The notes under the pieces were generated by a model. It was given only the letters and a program-made list of their open reading frames with translations, was not told where the DNA came from and did not search any database. A DNA stretch of 64,000 nucleotides from Psychroserpens luteolus. GTDB lineage: Bacteria > Bacteroidota > Bacteroidia > Flavobacteriales > Flavobacteriaceae. This document shows positions 62,076 through 64,000 of this stretch, piece after piece (the stretch's first letter is position 1; each line of letters begins with the position of its first letter). The stretch covers positions 124,001 through 188,000 of the forward strand of contig NZ_JAHVXI010000004.1 of assembly GCF_021032705.1 (NCBI RefSeq), given 5' to 3'. The position numbers were made by a program, and so were the translations under genes.

Positions 62076-62639
62076 CTACCAAGTATCTCTACTTTTAATA
62101 TTTGCTTCACAAAGTTTTATAATCTCTGCGATTCTTTTTTGTCGCGTCACCTCACGTTTTGCCTGATTTAACCAGTATAGATAACCTTTTCTATATGAAG
62201 GCGCGAAGTTTTTAAAATTTTCAAAGGCCTTAGAGTTTTTATCAAATTCTAACTGCAACTCGGTAGGCACGATTCCTTTTTCTACGTTGTCTAATGCTGT
62301 CCAACTGCCATTCTTTTTAGCTATTTTTATACTATTTAATCCACTTTCATGAATTAGATTTTTAGCAGAAAGTTCTTTAATGTGTCTTTTGTTTAAGGCG
62401 CTCCAAACACTTTTAGGTTTTCTCGGACAAAAATATTGCCTGCGTTTTCCATTACCAAGACTTTTAACAGTAGAATCAATCCAACCATAACAAAGCGCTA
62501 CTTTAACGGCTTCTTCCCATCGCATCGAAGCCTCTTTGTTTTCAACTTTATAAAAAATTAAGTAGATGCCTGTTGAAGAATTGTGGTTCTCAAGGAGCCA
62601 ATTACGCCATTCTATGTCTGTTTTGAAGTAGTATTCCAT
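62076..62639 (-). CDS. YdeI/OmpD-associated family protein
   Basis: The 187-residue protein matches the YdeI/OmdA family along its length: DIEWRNWLLENHNSSTGIYL, RWEEAVKVALCYGWIDSTVK, GNGKRRQYFCPRKPKSVWSA, APSYRKGYLYWLNQAKREVT and RQKRIAEIIKLCEANIK. It lacks the N-terminal DUF1905-like domain of the protein at 29892. It is cytoplasmic, with no known reaction. Confidence 0.85.
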   Translation of the reverse strand: MEYYFKTDIEWRNWLLENHNSSTGIYLIFYKVENKEASMRWEEAVKVALCYGWIDSTVKSLGNGKRRQYFCPRKPKSVWSALNKRHIKELSAKNLIHESGLNSIKIAKKNGSWTALDNVEKGIVPTELQLEFDKNSKAFENFKNFAPSYRKGYLYWLNQAKREVTRQKRIAEIIKLCEANIKSRDTW

Positions 62640-63187
62640 GGTTTTTTAAAGACTTTACTTACAATTTTAACGTATCAAAATCGCTAAAACATTGATTATG
62701 TTGTTTTTACGATTTTTGGGTTTTTATAGGCTTAGTGCTGTTTTTTAGCGATTTTTTTAACATTTATGTGTATTTCGTCGAATATTTTGTGCATTTAATC
62801 GATTTATTCTGTATACTTGTATTGCGTAAGTTTACATTTACGCCGTTATTGAAATTGTGATTTATATCACTTTTAAATATTTGGCCCCAAGCCTATGAAA
62901 CAAAAATACCTATTTAATGTAGTTCATACTACAGCGTTATGTTCTTTTCTTTCCAAGTCTGTTCAGCAGATAATTTTAGGATCGTTTTGATACATGTCGT
63001 AATACCCAAATTGGTAATACACTTTCATAATATTTATTCAATATCTAATTAATCCAAAATACTTTTCATAGCTAGAAAGTATTTCCCTCATAGTGCTATG
63101 TGTTAGCTATAGTTAACACTGCATAACCTAATTAAACTAAAAATAAGGGATTTACTATGGTGCAATGCACCTTAAAAATTATTATGT
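62640..63187. other. 548-base gene-free region and leader of the last gene
   Basis: No ORF or RNA gene is supported. It contains an FNR-like palindrome (62857-62870) and three successive inverted repeats near the downstream gene: AATACTTT/AAAGTATT (63058-63083), GTGTTA/TAACAC (63100-63119) and the 13-base palindrome GGTGCAATGCACC (63159-63171), 16 bases before the ATG. No convincing TAnnTTTG element was found. Confidence 0.5.
62857..62870. promoter_or_regulatory. Possible FNR-like box in the long intergenic region
   Basis: GTGATTTATATCAC is a perfect palindrome with the TGATnnnnATCA core. At the canonical 29.5-base distance the minus strand has only TAAACTTA (6 of 8), and the plus strand nothing. 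It is therefore weaker than the other five sites. Confidence 0.35.
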
Positions 63188-64000
63188 ATGAAAGCTATTA
63201 AGAATTTTGGTAGACCCGCTATTACCAAATTATGTATTTTAATTATCTTCTTTTTGTTCAATACCATTACTGTATTTGGACAAGTGGTGAGTGAACAAGC
63301 ATATGAAGCTCCAGAAACTTCTGTTGTCATCTCAACTTCACCTGGTAATGTGAGTACACAATTACAACTATGGATGAAGGCAGATGCTTCAACAAGTACA
63401 ACTACAAATAATCAACGTGTGAATACTTGGGGAGATAATTCTTCAAACGCGTTTAGTATTGTAAAGGGATCAACTAACGGTCCTACCTATATAACAGATG
63501 CTATTAATTTTAATCCAGCACTACGATTTACAAGAAGTGGTGGAGAGTATATGAAAATAGCAACAGCTTCTATCGCAGGAACAGGTTTAGATATAACACC
63601 ATCTCCTGATGCTGCCATAACAAATCCTTCAAGTATGTCAATCTTTGCGGCTTTTTTAACCGATCAAAGTGGTGCAGGAACAATATTATCAAGAGCAACT
63701 GGGAGTAGTAGAAGTTATCAATTATGGTTAGGAGATAGAGATCGTGTAGTGCATTATACACTAGGAAGAACTTCAGGAACCAGCCAATCAGATCCCAATA
63801 GTGGAATTAACTACGGAATTACACATGCTAGAAATGATCCAAAAATTTCATCTTTAGTTGTTGATATTAGTGGAGCCTCACTAGCAAATGATCCTAATGA
63901 AGCATCAGGGAAAATAAAGAAATATGTAAACGGATACCTCGATCCATTAACAACTTACACAGATGGTGATGCTGGTTTTGGTACTGGAGAAACCACAGAT
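63188..64000 (+). CDS. Large secreted protein, N-terminal part (runs off the window)
   Basis: The frame opens at the ATG at 63188 and stays open for 271 codons to the right edge; the ATG at 63184 is out of frame and stops after five codons. The product starts MKAIKNFGRPAITKLCILII with a signal peptide ending in VFGQ, followed by a region containing LQLWMKADASTST, which opens many flavobacterial surface proteins with concanavalin-like (LamG-type) domains, then LRFTRSGGEYMKIA and SSRSYQLWLGDRDRVV. Thr/Ser-rich composition and lack of cysteines suit a surface adhesin or a type IX cargo. The C-terminus is not seen. Confidence 0.8.
   Translation, partial: MKAIKNFGRPAITKLCILIIFFLFNTITVFGQVVSEQAYEAPETSVVISTSPGNVSTQLQLWMKADASTSTTTNNQRVNTWGDNSSNAFSIVKGSTNGPTYITDAINFNPALRFTRSGGEYMKIATASIAGTGLDITPSPDAAITNPSSMSIFAAFLTDQSGAGTILSRATGSSRSYQLWLGDRDRVVHYTLGRTSGTSQSDPNSGINYGITHARNDPKISSLVVDISGASLANDPNEASGKIKKYVNGYLDPLTTYTDGDAGFGTGETTD

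Noticed and set aside
1-64000. CRISPR arrays, tRNA genes, insertion sequences or prophage
   Set aside because: No regularly spaced repeats, cloverleaf-like sequences, transposase or phage proteins were found on reading through.

Overview
The window is AT-rich bacterial chromosome from a member of the Bacteroidota, most likely a marine Flavobacteriaceae; I cannot name the genus. The support is a type IX secretion C-terminal tail, many lipoproteins with Cys followed by Asp/Asn/Lys, TAnnTTTG promoter elements, a lack of Shine-Dalgarno sequences, a CcoN-CcoO fusion and a Sec/lipoprotein-type (clade II) nos cluster. I see no rRNA, tRNA, CRISPR array, insertion sequence or prophage.

Layout. 1-3.7 kb: end of tatC, kdsD, recQ. 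3.7-5.7 kb: a small regulon of a thioredoxin-like protein, a secreted protein of unknown function, a DUF2024 protein and a MarR regulator with four C-terminal cysteines, with matching palindromes at three promoters. 5.7-10.7 kb: small unknowns, a cyclophilin-FKBP fusion, a tandem pair of 142-residue paralogues and a serine hydrolase. 10.8-14.7 kb: a TPR protein, a LytS-type kinase, three 2TM proteins and a LytTR regulator. 14.6-25.4 kb: DnaJ-like, membrane, CrtC-like/T9SS and LETM1-like proteins, a DUF4331/TPR operon, an ECF sigma/anti-sigma pair and a second serine hydrolase. 25.6-30.4 kb: phosphoesterase, a second ECF sigma/anti-sigma pair, Cu/Zn SOD and a YdeI-like protein. 30.4-38 kb: hemN, a universal stress protein, an S9 peptidase and a large BNR-repeat protein.

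38.2-62 kb is largely a low-oxygen respiration region. It holds a nos operon (cytochrome c, fasciclin protein, nosZ, membrane protein, nosL, a NosL-beta-barrel fusion, nosDFY), an Rrf2 regulator, deoD, a CBS protein, a PLP decarboxylase, the cbb3 oxidase operon ccoS-NO-Q-P-G-H-tauE, the copper ATPase ccoI, an Fnr/Crp regulator and a VWA/AAA+ pair. The window ends in a large secreted protein that runs off the right edge.

The unifying regulatory signal is an FNR-like box (TGATnnnn[AG]TCA) upstream of hemN, the nos operon, the CBS gene, the cco operon and ccoI. In all five the box centre lies 29.5 bases from the first base of a TAnnTTTG-like -7 element, which would place the box near -41.5. The Crp/Fnr protein encoded at 58743-59420 is the natural candidate regulator. 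The genes would together supply haem synthesis under low oxygen, a high-affinity oxidase and its copper supply, and N2O reduction.
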